A stretch of DNA of 64,000 nucleotides from Reticulascus tulasneorum. Lineage: Eukaryota > Ascomycota > Sordariomycetes > Glomerellales > Reticulascaceae. The notes under the pieces are model-generated. The model had not been told where the DNA came from. It saw nothing but the letters and a program-made list of their open reading frames with translations, and did not search any database. Positions 21,019 through 32,977 of this stretch are shown in pieces. The position numbers and the translations under genes were made by a program. Where the stretch lies: positions 5,084,001 through 5,148,000 of the forward strand of contig LSAX01000001.1 of NCBI GenBank assembly GCA_001557505.1, in the 5' to 3' direction. Numbering within the stretch: position 1 is the stretch's first letter; each line of letters opens with the position of its first letter.

Positions 21019-24000
21019 TCATACAATAGTGATGATCTCAACAGCACTATCTTCTAGATACCCAGCCCACGTCTGACATATCCCAATGCGCTCGAATACA
21101 TATCTGCTAGGATCTAGTACTCGCAGACACAGACATACATAAGACTTTGGAACGCCGGATGGATAGGACGGGTATCCGATCATTGGCCGTGGCGAGACTG
21201 CCCCAATCTCAACGATAACAATATACCACCAGTCTTCGAGCATGTCAGACTCTCGGTCTGGAAACTTCTCGGTAGGGTGATACCGGCCTATGGACCGGGA
21301 ATCTTCCTCGTCTTTGAACTTGCCAAACCTTCCTTTCAACTTGATCGAGCCCGTGACGTGGCTCTGTGACTTTTCCGCAACGATATCAATGGAAATGCAG
21401 GATGCCTGCCAAGATAGGAGACCATCATCACCAGATCTCTCCCCCAAAAGGTACCTGACAGGTGCGTTGGTCGACCCCCAACTCCATGAGGGGATGTATT
21501 TGTTGAGTGAACTCGGCGACTTTGCAGCCCACAGTAGGCTCTGCAGAAAGAAATCTCCCTTCCAGATCCCCGCAATTGATTCGCCTTCAAGTACTTGTTC
21601 AATTTGCTTAGACAAGCCTAACATTGCTGGTATTCTATCCGAAGACTTTGTCAACGCCCTTGCGGTAAAGTTCTCAACTAATTCTTCCCATCGTCTGTAC
21701 AGCTGGTCTTTGTGATCTATCAAATTGCGAATATCTCGCAAACTTGATGGCCGGCCCAGACGTCGCTGAATAAGCCAGTTTAAGTGTTGAATTTCTTGAA
21801 ATTTGGTATGAGAATCCGCTTCCCCTTCATATCTCTGCACTCTTGCGCTAGGATCTGTTTCTGAGCCATCCAAGGCAAGGCATTGCCAATAAAGCTTCTC
21901 TGGACCGTAGGAGAGAATTCGCCTGCTCAAAACTTTCTCTTGAAGGGTCCAACCCCGAAGATCCACAGGTCCTTGACCCATAGTGAAGTGTTTGGCCCAC
22001 GAGGTTGGAAATACGACAAGGGAAGCCGGCCGGGCCGTTGATACTCGAAGCTCCTTAGGTACAAGTAGCGGTAAGTGTATCGGTGTGCTAAACGACTGTG
22101 TTCTAAGCCGAAAGAGTCCTCCAGCGCTGTCAGCCGCGTCCAGAGCCGAAATTGTTAATGCCGCATTTGCGTAAACATGCTGCATCATAGCGGCCTCGCG
22201 GTCCCAATCTTCTTCATCGTCTTGCACAATGCATAGGGCATCGACCCACAGATACCGAAACCCTAGGCTCCGCGCAACGACCACGGCATCACGAATTGTA
22301 GCAGGAAGTTTTGCTATCTGTATTTTTTGGAGGTGCTCATTGATGGAGGTCCGCGTTGTGCGGAGGGTCGGTGTGATACCCCAGCAGTATGAGAGAACAC
22401 AGTAAGGGGCACTGTCACCTTTAGTCTCGAACAAGACAGGGTTTGTGAGGCTGTTACTGACGTCGAGTACCCGAGTTGGAAGCGGTGTTTCTTGAAGCTC
22501 GGACTGGTGGCATTCATGGTGGTTTGCTTTACAGTAGCGTAGCCAATTTTTCGCCTGTTGAATTGCTTTGTTGGAGGCTGTTCCAAGAGATGGATCATCT
22601 GGCGAGTCAATAGAGCCTTCGAGTAGTTGATCTAGATGAGTGATTGGATTAGTAGTCAAAATCTCATGTTTAGGTTGTTGCGTTTTCACTCACTCTCTAG
22701 ATAACCCAGGGTTCTACCTCCCATTTCATTTTCACACTTGACCAGCAGCAGGCCTGCTCCTCGAGTTGGGAAGCATATCATGACCCATACACTAGAATGC
22801 TGAGTCGCTTCTGCACTTGAACCTGAGGATATTGATTCCTCTTGATCCACCTCGCCTTGCGCGTCCTTGAACATGGTCTCCATCGTGTCGGTGGATATTC
22901 CTTCCAGGTAGTATCCCAAGCAGTCCGCAAGACTTACGCAAAGTCTACAGCCTCTTTGAGCAGACTCGTTAAGCCTGCTAATATTGGCGCTGTGATTATA
23001 TTTCTTTGGGATTGTCCCAGATAGATAATGATTCCATGATTGCAGTCCAACACACCTGGGGCAGAGGGGGGGACCTCTGATTTTGCACGGACTTGGTGCT
23101 TCACTGGCAGTAGCCAGCTGTTCGTAGAAGAGCTCGATTAGCTTTCGGCACTTCTTAACGCCATGTATAGTCTCGCTTCGCAGTGTACCCTTGAACTCAG
23201 CCAGTGATGTAATGTGATTGTATATGTGTCGACAGGACGCAGGAGGGAATGTTTCGTTGCTGCTAATCAACCTCAGCAGCTCCTCTGCGGGCTTACCGTG
23301 CCCCATTTCGCCCTCTGTTAACTCCTTGCCACTCAATTCCACTGGTTCAGAGAACTTGGCACGATGAGTCAGCAAGCATTCCATAGTCTCAGCCTGCATT
23401 TCAAGTAGAGCCAGGTCTAGAGGAGTCCAGCCTCCAGGAGATGCTTGATCGACATCAGCCCCGGAGTCCGCCAATATTCTCGCTGTAGATGCATCTCCAA
23501 TGTTGATTGCGACATGAATTGGGCAGAGGTTCCCGGCTTCAGTCGCTTTTAGCTCGCGATCTTTATATTCAGCGGACCTTTGCTTGCTGATAGCATTGAC
23601 ATTGGCTTTTCGGTGTAGCAGGAACTTGATACCTTCATAATTCCGCCTTCTTACGGCCTCATGCAATGCGGTTCTTCCCAGCGCATTGAGTTGATCTATG
23701 AAGGCTCCTTTATCAATAAGAAGAGAAGCAGCGTCAAACTGCTGTTCCTCGATAGCCTTGTGCAATGGTGTATTCCAATATGCCCAGTGCAGGTCATATC
23801 GTGGCGGCTGTGGGCCCGGTATGACGCATCCAGCAGTTCGGAGAGGTTCGATGAGATCCGTTTCAGTCCATTGCGTATTTGGGTCCAAGCCTTGTCTCAA
23901 GGCTTCGGTCATGGAACCGAGATCGCACCTGGACGTTCTCCATGGGTAATCCTGGTTAGGGGATGTCTCTTCGTAAGTTGTGCCATACTGGTCAGGAATA

Positions 24001-24035
24001 CTGAGAAAAGGAGAGTATATCAGCAAGTCAGACAT
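21019..24035 (-). CDS. Ankyrin-repeat / HET-domain fusion protein (incompatibility-type, NLR-like architecture)
   Basis: Two exons (22694-24035 and 21019-22631) with a 62-nt intron (GTGAGT, TACTAAT branch, CTAG) give 984 aa. The intron joins what would otherwise look like two genes. The N-terminal third carries about four ankyrin repeats (NTPLHKAIEEQQFDAASLL, GRTALHEAVRRRNYEGIKFL, CPIHVAINIGDASTARIL, GWTPLDLALLEMQ). A Cys-pair region follows (LCPRCVG, SAQRGCRLCVSLADCL) of the kind that precedes many HET domains. The HET domain itself has YCVLSYCWG, LPATIRDAVVVARSLGFRYL, WVDALCIVQDDEEDW and MQHVYANAALTISA. HET proteins trigger cell death in heterokaryon incompatibility and probably in responses to non-self. 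Ankyrin repeats before rather than after HET is less usual. Confidence 0.9.
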
Positions 24036-25398
24036 GGTGGGTCGTAAACCAAACCATGGACCAGACTATGCAAATAGTTTTATGCTATATTGACGTCGAG
24101 AGTCTGATGCGGTGAGACATTTTCGTCCTGTAAATCATACATCCATGTGCTGGCCAGTGATGCGACCCACAAATTCGGAGCTGTTGCATGATGCCGCTTT
24201 GCCTTCGCGGTGATTGATAGGTCGGCATCAACTGAGCGTTTCTCTCTTTCGGCTTTTGATCTCGCTTAGGGTGGCGTGGAATAACCATGCAGAAAGACTC
24301 GCCTGCTCAGCTTGACTGATGCATAACTCAGAGCAACGGTACATCCCTTTCTAAACAATCCGTCGTCTCTGGAAAGCCCATATTGCCAACGACTTGAATT
24401 GAAACGACGCTGTACTCATGATTGGTTTGGTTCTTGGTATTAAATAAGTGCAACATAGGTACTACGCAAGCAGCGAGTACAACGAAACATAAGCTCACGG
24501 TATATGATTAGCTTCCAATCATCTGCGTCAGAACCAAGCAGATCCCAGCCTGCTAGGACTTTGAAGCGGGGTATTCGAAGCAGATCTCGATCAACCAGCA
24601 ATCGACAGAAGTTTCCGCCGGGTGGATCAGGTTCGCATAATAGCCTTAGTACGAACAATCAGATAACTGTGAGGCATTCGCGAAATCATGGGTGATCATC
24701 TCATTGCAGCCATTGGTCCTAGTACTAGGATGGAGGTGAAAATGCTTTCTAGATACTTTACTTGCAAGTATTTGCAGAGAAAACCCGCAATAAAGAGTCG
24801 TAATGGTTCTGCACCATTGCGCACACCGACCGGCTGACTGGCTGGACAAGATCAACAACACGGGCGGTCTTATTGGTATGCATGCAGAGTGCTTTCCCTC
24901 TGAACTCCAATGGCAGCAGGCGAATACCCCAATACAAAGTCTTGGCCAAATGAAGTCAGTACGAGGCAGCGAATGGCGTCTCACGTCATCATTGCCTATT
25001 TGACCCTAAGGCGTTGGTTGGAGCCGACCTGTGTCGGGGTTAGGAGATATGTAGGGTTTTGTCATCACCGCCAGTAGCGTGGGACACTTAGACTGTAGGC
25101 TTGTATTCCAGCGCCTCAGTGTTACGTTGAGGTTGTTTGTCCCGGTACGGGTATATGGTTAGCAGCAGACAGCATTCACCATGTACCGACCAGGAAGAAG
25201 AAGACCCATTTAAGTATTGCTACACGATTTACCAGAGAGCTGACCGCTCTATGGTTAGGGTTGGCTTCATGGCTATTCATGGCTATATAAGCTTACAGAA
25301 TCCTCTGCAAACACCAACCAGAGCTTCAAACTGAGAGAGCATACAACAGCCCAGCAAGAACATTCACTCCGTTGATATCTGAGCTTCATATCGCCAAT
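24036..25398. other. Divergent promoter region (HET / alpha-beta hydrolase)
   Basis: This is 1.36 kb without a convincing frame. A clear TATA box for the hydrolase gene is at 25284. No tRNA-like B box was found by eye. Confidence 0.55.
25284..25290 (+). promoter_or_regulatory. TATA box of the alpha/beta hydrolase gene
   Basis: TATATAAG lies 109 bp before the ATG at 25399, the expected spacing for a fungal core promoter. A short duplicated motif (ATGGCTAT) sits just upstream. Confidence 0.6.
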
Positions 25399-26280
25399 AT
25401 GCCTTACTTTGCACGGAACAAGAATATCTCCATCTTCTACCTGGATGAGGGGGCTAAGACGGCACCAGTAATCCTCCTCCTCCCCGGCATAGTATGCGAC
25501 ATTCATGACTGGAACTGGCAAGTTCCGTTTCTGATTGACCTTGGGTTCAGGGTTCTTAGTCCTGACCTCAGAGGTCAAGGCAGGTCGTCGGCTCCGGCTC
25601 CAACCACGGGAATCACGTCATGGCCTGGCCCAGAGGCGGACCCCGACATCATTGAATACTATCCGCAAACTAGTGCCTACGACATGCTCGCCCTTCTTGA
25701 ACACCTCAACATCACATCCATCATTGTCCTGTCTCACTCTATGGGTGACCTGGTGGGCTACCAGATTGCGACTCTCAAGCCAGAACTAGTCCGGGCGACG
25801 ATCGGCCTGGACCCCATCCACGTATATGATAACGCCACACGCGAGTTATACAAAGCCTTCTTTGACGTACCGGAGGAAGCACTGGCCAAACTGGTAGAGT
25901 TCTTCAAGGCCGGATCCTATCCTGAAGACATGCCACTGTGGCACAAGACCTGGCACATCCGGCGCCTGATGTCGATAGACCCCATGGTCGTCTTCGCTAT
26001 GTGTTGGGGTGGTTGGGGCGACCAGGAGTCCCTTGGACGGAAGGAGAATGCGATAAAGGCGTTCGCGGGGAAATTAAAGTGTCCTCGGTTGACTATTGGG
26101 TCGAATGAGTGGCAAGTGCACACTGACCGGGATCATTTGCCCAAAGGCAGTCAAGAGGATGACATTGTGCTGATCGAGGGGAAAAGCCACTGGTTCCATC
26201 AGACGGCAAGTGAGGAGTTTAATGAGGCTTTGAAGGCGTGGCTTGGGAAGATTGAGCTATTGCCCGTGAAAGAGGCATGA
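25399..26280 (+). CDS. Alpha/beta hydrolase, small soluble type
   Basis: This is a single exon of 293 aa starting at MPYFARNKNISIFYLDEG, with a TATA box 109 bp upstream. The fold is clear: VILLLPGIVCDIHDW supplies the oxyanion-hole strand, LSPDLRGQGRSSAP is the canonical loop after strand 4, and the nucleophile elbow is VLSHSMGDLVG. Here the usual GHSMGG is SHSMGD, with Ser kept but both flanking glycines replaced. IEGKSHWFHQ carries the likely catalytic His. The substrate is unknown; similar fungal enzymes hydrolyse esters, epoxides or haloalkanes. There is no signal peptide. Confidence 0.85.
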   Translation: MPYFARNKNISIFYLDEGAKTAPVILLLPGIVCDIHDWNWQVPFLIDLGFRVLSPDLRGQGRSSAPAPTTGITSWPGPEADPDIIEYYPQTSAYDMLALLEHLNITSIIVLSHSMGDLVGYQIATLKPELVRATIGLDPIHVYDNATRELYKAFFDVPEEALAKLVEFFKAGSYPEDMPLWHKTWHIRRLMSIDPMVVFAMCWGGWGDQESLGRKENAIKAFAGKLKCPRLTIGSNEWQVHTDRDHLPKGSQEDDIVLIEGKSHWFHQTASEEFNEALKAWLGKIELLPVKEA

Positions 26281-28787
26281 TCAAGGAGACCAAGGGACGT
26301 CAGACCTTCAAGTCATGTTGTCATATGTGCCAGGTGTTAACATCAGAAAGATCGTACTGTGCGGTGAAGGCTTGAATATATATAGACCGAATAATAACAC
26401 GAGGAAATTGTGCCAAATGTGCAAACCTTGAATCGCACGCCTTGAAAATATCTGCCATTTAGATCGTGTCTTGTTTGAAGTTTTTCTGGGCTGCCTTTTG
26501 GTCAGTCAAAGCAGATTCTCGTCCGTACTACCACTTCAAGATAAACAAGTTGATGCCCAGCTTTCTCCTGCGACTGAACGCTAGGAAACCGAAAGCATAC
26601 AGCTAGACACAATGATCAACATGGCGAGCAAGATATGATACACGATGTCCCTACTCGCTTTTATGTAAGTAACAGGCTACCCGTATCATAAACATCGGAA
26701 AAGCATGACAAAAATGATAGCCCTGCGACAATGCTATGCCTATGAGTCCAGGAAGTTTCCAATGTCGACCAGGCCAATAGAATGGAACACTTCGCTTGTA
26801 TGCGCGAGCCATGTGGTCAGCCATCCTCGATCACGCAAGCCTGCGCCAGCCTTCCCCTGAAAGTATCCAGGCCACTGCACATATCCCGAAATATTTGGCT
26901 TTCTGCGCCGGTGTGCTGCGTGGAGATAAACGATTGTCTAAGCTCGTGACGGGCGTATGCATGTGAGTCGCCCCTGATGGGGTCGAGGGCGATGGCTTGT
27001 TTGTACTCTGGAACGTTTGTTTGCGATTGGCGAATCGAAGCATGTTTGCGGCAAGCTGCGCAAGCGACGGGATTGGATGGCCTGGCCATTGGATCGATAT
27101 GGGTACTCGTGTAACATGACGGGGTGCCATTTATCGTACACGATATCAACGAATGCCGAACAGGACGTGATAGAATAAAGGATTGACGATATGGGGGAGG
27201 TCAATCAAACTGATGGCTCTCCTTCTCGCTCATTTAATTCTCGACGGCTACCCCTCGCTAGTGGCTCCGTTTGAGAGGGTCGCTTGCCTTGGTTTGGAGT
27301 GGATGAATGCGCCTGGCAAAGTCCTCGGCTGTTGGCCAGCACTTCCATCTTCGCATCTACCACAAAGATTTGTGCGAAGCCAATTTCTGACGTTGTCCCT
27401 CTCGGTTCATAAGTCATTTTCCCTCTAACGCTGACGATGCTCCGCATTTGGAGGGAGGGATGGTCCTAGCAAGGCTGAGTCTGATATAATCTGTGGAATA
27501 AGGGGTTCATCCACGAGAACACCCACTGCCTTCTCCAAGCACTAATATTCCCGAATCATATTCTTGCAAAGATGTTTGCTGCCCATTCAATATACCTTGT
27601 GCAGTACTAAGGTGTGTAAGAGTCTTTTTCTTTCCTCTGTCAAAAGAATAGTGGATGGCTCCTACCCTATCATTTTACTCCCGACAGACAATCCAGTTTA
27701 TCATTTTCACAAGTACCTAGGTAGTAATGGCCAAGTACATCAAGTGACTGCTTTCAGATAGCCACATGGATCAATATCTACCTGATTTACTGGAGGTACC
27801 TACCTTTGGTTTGGTGCTGCCTCGGTAAGGGAAGGTACTTGGGCATGGGGGCATGAGATACGTTCCTTCCTCTCCTTGACTTAGACCGTCCCCCCCACAC
27901 TCGTCCTTCTTATCTCATCCCATCATCATCCCCCATCCTCGTCTCATCTCCTGTACTCTCTCCCCTCTTATCATGGGTTACAAAATTTTCCATGGTCTTC
28001 CTTCTTTGGTGACGGCTTCAGATCAATAGTCTCGCCCGCCATCTTCCTCTTTCCTCCACGATTTCTACCCCTTCCTTTACGTCGACCATCCAGCCCGAGT
28101 TACATACATGCCTTCATGCAGTCTTTGCTCTATCCTTGACCAGTTTTCGTCTTGTACCACGCGACGCCTTAGTCTGCACATCGAACAGTCCATACCCCTA
28201 ATCTTGCACTCCTCTTGCACCCTGCCGATATTAGCCCAGGCCACTCGTGGAAGAGTCTTCGTTTGTCAAACCATATATTCCACCTTGATTGCATCAGCTT
28301 CCAGAGATTGCCTCCATCAGTCCAAAAAGCAGCTGCTCTATTGTTGTACGAATCTGGGCTTGGAAATCTTGCTTTCATTCCCCTTTGTTGGTCTGCTCTG
28401 ATCTTGTGTCCCATTCGCTGTCTACACATCTTGCTACAAACCTCCGTTCGAAGGCGTCCGGTTCTTGTCATACTCTTGATTTGTACCACCTAGCTACTCG
28501 ACCCCGAGCGAAAGTCTCGCCCCATTCTCTCGGTCAGCCAGGGCTCTTCTTGCTTGCCAAGCCTTGGTGCTTTCCGACTCGCATTTCAGCTCTCGGAATC
28601 GAGCCTGGTAGGTATAGATTCCATGCAAGCTGTCTCATCAGACAGCCCTCCACAGGCCCTTTCTGAAAGCAGATATAGAGGACTGACCGAAATAAAGGAA
28701 TAAGAAACCCCGACTTCTCTCCTTCCCGCCTGCACACTCCTAAGCATCGACCTTCAACTTCGTTTCCTTGACGATAGCACAGCAGCA
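26281..28787. other. 2.5-kb gene-poor region and long promoter of the GPCR gene
   Basis: No gene is convincing. A minus-strand frame at about 26817-27110 has some coding flavour (YARHELRQSF, TFRGRLAQA) that faintly recalls LYR-motif proteins, but no complete model could be built. From about 27880 to 28110 the plus strand is strongly C/T-rich, a frequent feature of fungal promoters and 5' leaders. Several TACCTA/GGTACC motifs lie at 27714-27835. Confidence 0.5.
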
Positions 28788-30445
28788 ATGAAAGCCCGGG
28801 ATATCGTTGTTAGGGACCTGTCACTGAGCGAGGTGGACATCATTATTATTCTGGAAAGAGTTGGGGCCATTCTCTCAATGATAGGCATTACTCTGATATT
28901 CATCACCTACTGGGCGTTCAAGCGGCTCCGAACTGTCCCCAACCTATTCATCATGTTCGCTTCGATCGCCAACATCGGCGCCAGCATTGCTTGTGCTGTG
29001 GGATATGATGGAATTAGATCAGGCGAGAGCTCTCCTCTATGCCAAGTACAGGCATTTTTGTTGGAGATGTGTGTTGCTCCCGATTCTGGAGACACAAGTC
29101 TTGCCATTGCTGATATCGTGACAGGTTCATGCAGTCTGATCCTTGGTGGTCTTTGGCCATGGCTGTCAATGTGTTTCTCGTCTTCTTTCGCGGAGCCAAT
29201 CCATCGTCCTTTCGGAAACATGTTTGGATCTATTGTGTTATCTGCTTTGGACTTCCATTGATCCCAGCCATTTTATGTCTATCGATCCGGCCAAACGGGA
29301 AAACGATATACGGCAATGCCACTGTAAGTGGGAGTTTCTTGACGCCTTTCCAGAGCAGAACTGCGTGTCTCGTGAAATCTCCGAGTATGCTGATGCGCTC
29401 CTAGCTTTGGTGTTGGATTGGAACATCTTGGAGCTCCCTCCGCATATACACATACTACTTACCCATATGGGTTTGTATCTCACTGTCGACCTTGATCTAC
29501 TTTGCCGTCGGCTACCATGTGTTCCATCAACGAAACCAATTGAGGAACTTGACTTTCAGCAACCCGGGCAAAGAAGCCAAGGATATATCTTGCTCAGACA
29601 TCAGAGACTCCGCTGAGAAGGTGTCTCATCACCCATCAACAGGAATCCAGGATGATGAGTCTCTAGCTGACACGGCAATGATTCGGCAGAACTTGAGAGG
29701 TGACCTGGAGTATTATGGGACTGCGGTGACGGAGGTGCAGATAACCACTGTCGCTCCCGAGATTTGGCCACCTCGGTCGCCATCCATGCCACCAATGGCT
29801 CTCGCAAACCTGCCTTGTCCTCCCCATGGGAATCTTGGAAAAACTTGGCGATCTAGCCAGGAAGACAATGAACCAGTTAGTCCGACAACGGCGAGTCATT
29901 CGAGATTCGAGACCACCTGCAGCTCTAACCCACCTCCACCAAAACGGACATATATGCATCAAATTTGTGGAGTGCACAAGCAGTTCATGTTCAAGCTCAA
30001 GCACTTGGACCCAGTAAAGCTGGCATATTTGAGGACGAGTTTTATCTTCGCCATCTCTGTCCTAGTGACTTGGACTCCAAGTTCCATCAATCGGGTCTAT
30101 AATCTCATCCACCCTGATGAGATAAGCTTTGGCCTGAATGTTGCTAGCGCTGTTGTTCTCCCACTCCAGGGCGTTTGGAATGCCGTCATCTACTTCATGA
30201 CAAGCTGGAGCATTGTCTGTGAGGAGACCAGGGACTTCAAGGCCAAGCGATCTGCTCGACGACTTGAGTGTCGTGGAGGCGGCATGTTGGACGGTGGAAG
30301 GGCTGATGACCTTCGGAGAGAGCGGCGGAGCCGTTTTGAGAGGTCGCGATTCGACCAGAGCAAGGCCATGGTCAGCGATGAGACCAGTGAGCTCGAGTTG
30401 ACCAGTACAGTGGGCAATGTTCGCGCAATGCGCGGTTCCTTTTGA
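28788..30445 (+). CDS. G protein-coupled receptor, cAMP-receptor-like (class V, Dicty_CAR type)
   Basis: Three exons with introns at 29069-29124 and 29324-29404 give 506 aa. Seven TM segments can be laid out. TM1 is near IIIILERVGAILSMIGITL and TM2 is VPNLFIMFASIANIGASIA. TM3 contains DPWWSLAMAVNVFLVFF, and TM4 is HVWIYCVICFGLPLIPAIL. TM5 is LPIWVCISLSTLIYFAVGY, TM6 is LRTSFIFAISVLVTW and TM7 is VVLPLQGVWNAVIYF. NATLWCW in the second extracellular loop is restored only by the second splice and is typical of this class. The third intracellular loop is about 150 residues. The Arg-rich tail (RRERRSRFERSRFD) is cytosolic. Such receptors signal through heterotrimeric G proteins; the ligand is unknown. 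Confidence 0.85.
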
Positions 30446-31526
30446 GATCTTGGTCCTGGCACTACTGCCATCATTTCCCTCCGTTGCTCTGGAGGATAAA
30501 CTACACGACCATCTAACAGAGCTTGGTAGTGGTGCACTGACAATGTTTTGCTAGCGCTGAACAGCTATTATTCACTTGTCGAGATGTTTATACGATGTCG
30601 TGGGATTTGGTGCAAGGATCGGGAGCTATAGTGCCAAAGTGGCAGTTGGGCAATTCACTCGAGCGTGATGATATTGGCAGGGTTTGACTCACCATATTTC
30701 CTTGTCATTGGGCTGTTGTATATTATAACTACTTGGGATAAGGCTTGACACTACTACTTAGGCCTGCACTGAATCAGATGCGTCTACTTCCTTTGACTTC
30801 TTTACCTACATATGTGTGGAATGGCTGCACCCACGTATTTGTCCCATTAAACCCGCATTTTGGCAAGTAGCCTATTATAGCCCGAGTACTCAAGCATAGA
30901 GAACTGACTGCAGAGCTGTCGCCACTGCCGGTGCAAGATGAATAACAACATAACATGTTCATTCACTGATGCCGAATGCTACAATCTACATGATCGCAGT
31001 CTTCCCACAGTCGAAATGATACGAGCAGATGACTACGTTAATGATTTAAATCAGCTCATCCTCCTACATCTTTCGAAGCTTACTCCTCATGTTTTTCGCA
31101 ACAAACTCCACAGGCTATGGCCAAGAGTTTATTGCTAGGCAGGGAATGATCGGACATGGCTGTGACATAGCCAGTATATGATTGCCCCTCCCGTCCCAAG
31201 ACATAGTTTGAAATGTCTCTTTCCTTCAAATCGTAATTGGTAATCTTTGAAGCTGGGCGGACTGTACCACTCTTAGGAAGCCTCCCAAGATTTCTACCAT
31301 CAGAAGTTAAGTCGGGTATCGTTGTAGAAACATCGTGCTCATCTCCACAGGACATTGTTGCTTAGAGAAATGGGAAGACACGTCCAGCGACACTATATCC
31401 CACATATTCTCAACATGCATCTCGGCAAGCCGTTGAAGCCTCATCCTCCTGAGCAAGTTGCTATAATCGCACGTCTCCGCCCATCTTTGGCACGGGTAAT
31501 CGATAGTGTTGGGGCTCGGGACATCT
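30446..31526. other. Intergenic region
   Basis: This is 1.1 kb after the GPCR gene. A minus-strand ATG-initiated frame of 91 codons (31080-31355) has no known domain. It could be a further exon of the secreted-protein gene or chance, and I do not call it. Confidence 0.45.
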
Positions 31527-31970
31527 TTAGATGGGTGGCCGTTCCCGTCTTAGTTCCCGCCGTGCCCGCTTTCGTCGGGTCGCCTGTTGTAACGAGAGCG
31601 ATGAAGAGGTATCTTGCGGTGAGTGTCGAGCATCTGGCACAAAGGCGGGCAGTCTACATAAGTCTCCAGCGAGGCAGCGTGAACAGTAGTAACTCCACGC
31701 GTCGACCATATCATCGAGATCACGGCCGCTGCATGCTAGATTGTCTTGAGAACACAGGGTGTAATCTATGACATGCTGATACTGGCAGAGACATCTAACA
31801 TAGTCGTGTGTTTCGGTCTCGTGGCCAGCAGGTTGAGTTTCGCATTGGTCGTAAGGAAAGATTGTCTCGAAACATCTCCTGCACTCGGCCGAGGCGAGGA
31901 CGCTGATAAATGGGCTGGTTGCGACTGCTACTGAGCAGAATATTGCGAGGACTAAGAAATGAAGATGCAT
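31527..31970 (-). CDS. Small secreted cysteine-rich protein (effector-like), family unknown
   Basis: The frame is 147 aa and begins with a clear signal peptide (MHLHFLVLAIFCSVAVATS). The mature part has many Cys in its first 90 residues (ECRRCFETIFPYDQCE, YVRCLCQYQ, LCSQDNLACSG, YYCSRCLAGDLCR), which suggests disulfide bonding. The last 30 residues are Arg-rich and lack Cys (TRRKRARRELRRERPP), so the true end may be spliced differently. No family was recognised. Size, signal peptide and Cys content fit candidate fungal effectors or secreted antimicrobial-type proteins; this is inference. Confidence 0.5.
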   Translation of the reverse strand: MHLHFLVLAIFCSVAVATSPFISVLASAECRRCFETIFPYDQCETQPAGHETETHDYVRCLCQYQHVIDYTLCSQDNLACSGRDLDDMVDAWSYYCSRCLAGDLCRLPAFVPDARHSPQDTSSSLSLQQATRRKRARRELRRERPPI

Positions 31971-32977
31971 GTTATATGGCTTTCTGTCTGTCTCCAGTTG
32001 GAAAAGCGTCCCTCTGATGCCGATGCGCAGGGAAATAGGTGGTCGGACAAACGAAAGCCATTCACAAACAAGTCAGTTTGGCAGCTCTAGGGACCTGCTT
32101 GTTCTTGATGGTCTTTATTACTCGTAGATAAAGTCAGGGCTGTGCTGGTACACGGATGCTTGGTGTGATAGAGCAGCACGGCGGACAAAGCACCTGGTGT
32201 AAGCACGCTAAGATAATTATATCGTTTGGGGGCGGAGGATTGGTATCCTAGTCTAGAACCCATTCCTTGCTCACAGCCCCTCACTGCCCCTCCAGATCCC
32301 AACCCTACCAAACCAGGCCGGGATAGTGTTAGCCCGTCCTTATCGCCGTTAATCAATGGCGGTCTGTCTCGAATCGAGGGCAGCTTGCCAAGAAGAATAT
32401 GGGCAGGCGACCTGTACTATACGAGACTGCCTTTCAATAGGCAGTGATCAATGAGCTCTTCTGATGGGTGCTTGCGCTGGGCTCATCCTAGCTAGAGTGG
32501 GCATTAGAGTAGCTTTCTATTGTGGTTTGGCCAATTTGCAATAAGCTCAGAGCTCTGCCTCCCCAGAAAGCTTCTCGTGAGTTGCCAGTTTCCAGGATTG
32601 CGATCATGGCTGCATCTCCTCCGGCCAAGCAGATTCTCGTCTATCTCTCAAAGGGCGAAGCTACTGAAAGACCATGCCTTTGCGGCTAGCAATAGCCACA
32701 ATCCTTGCCTTGATCTGTGGGCGTCTTTCGGTATGAAGAAGGAATGCTTTTGGCGAAGATATTAAATGTAATCTTGGAGTATGAGAATCACGTCGCATTT
32801 CTGGAGCTTTGAAAGGCCAATTAGTATGCAACCGAACGAGGTATTGCTGGCGTGAGGTTGCGAGGGGATATCTTTGAGCGTGACGCACTCATCTCGAGCT
32901 TCCAAAGAGAAGACTCTTGGGCTAATCTCATTGCGAAATTCTCATCCGCTGAGGTGGTAAACACCGAGTATGTCACA
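31971..32977. other. Intergenic region
   Basis: The region holds the promoter of the secreted-protein gene's minus-strand start and the 3' region of TRS130. Short frames only; nothing recognised. Confidence 0.55.

Noticed and set aside
26817..27204. A small LYR-motif-like protein on the minus strand
   Set aside because: Only a short stretch (YARHELRQSF) recalls the family, the LYR signature itself is absent, and no start codon and splice set could be made to work.
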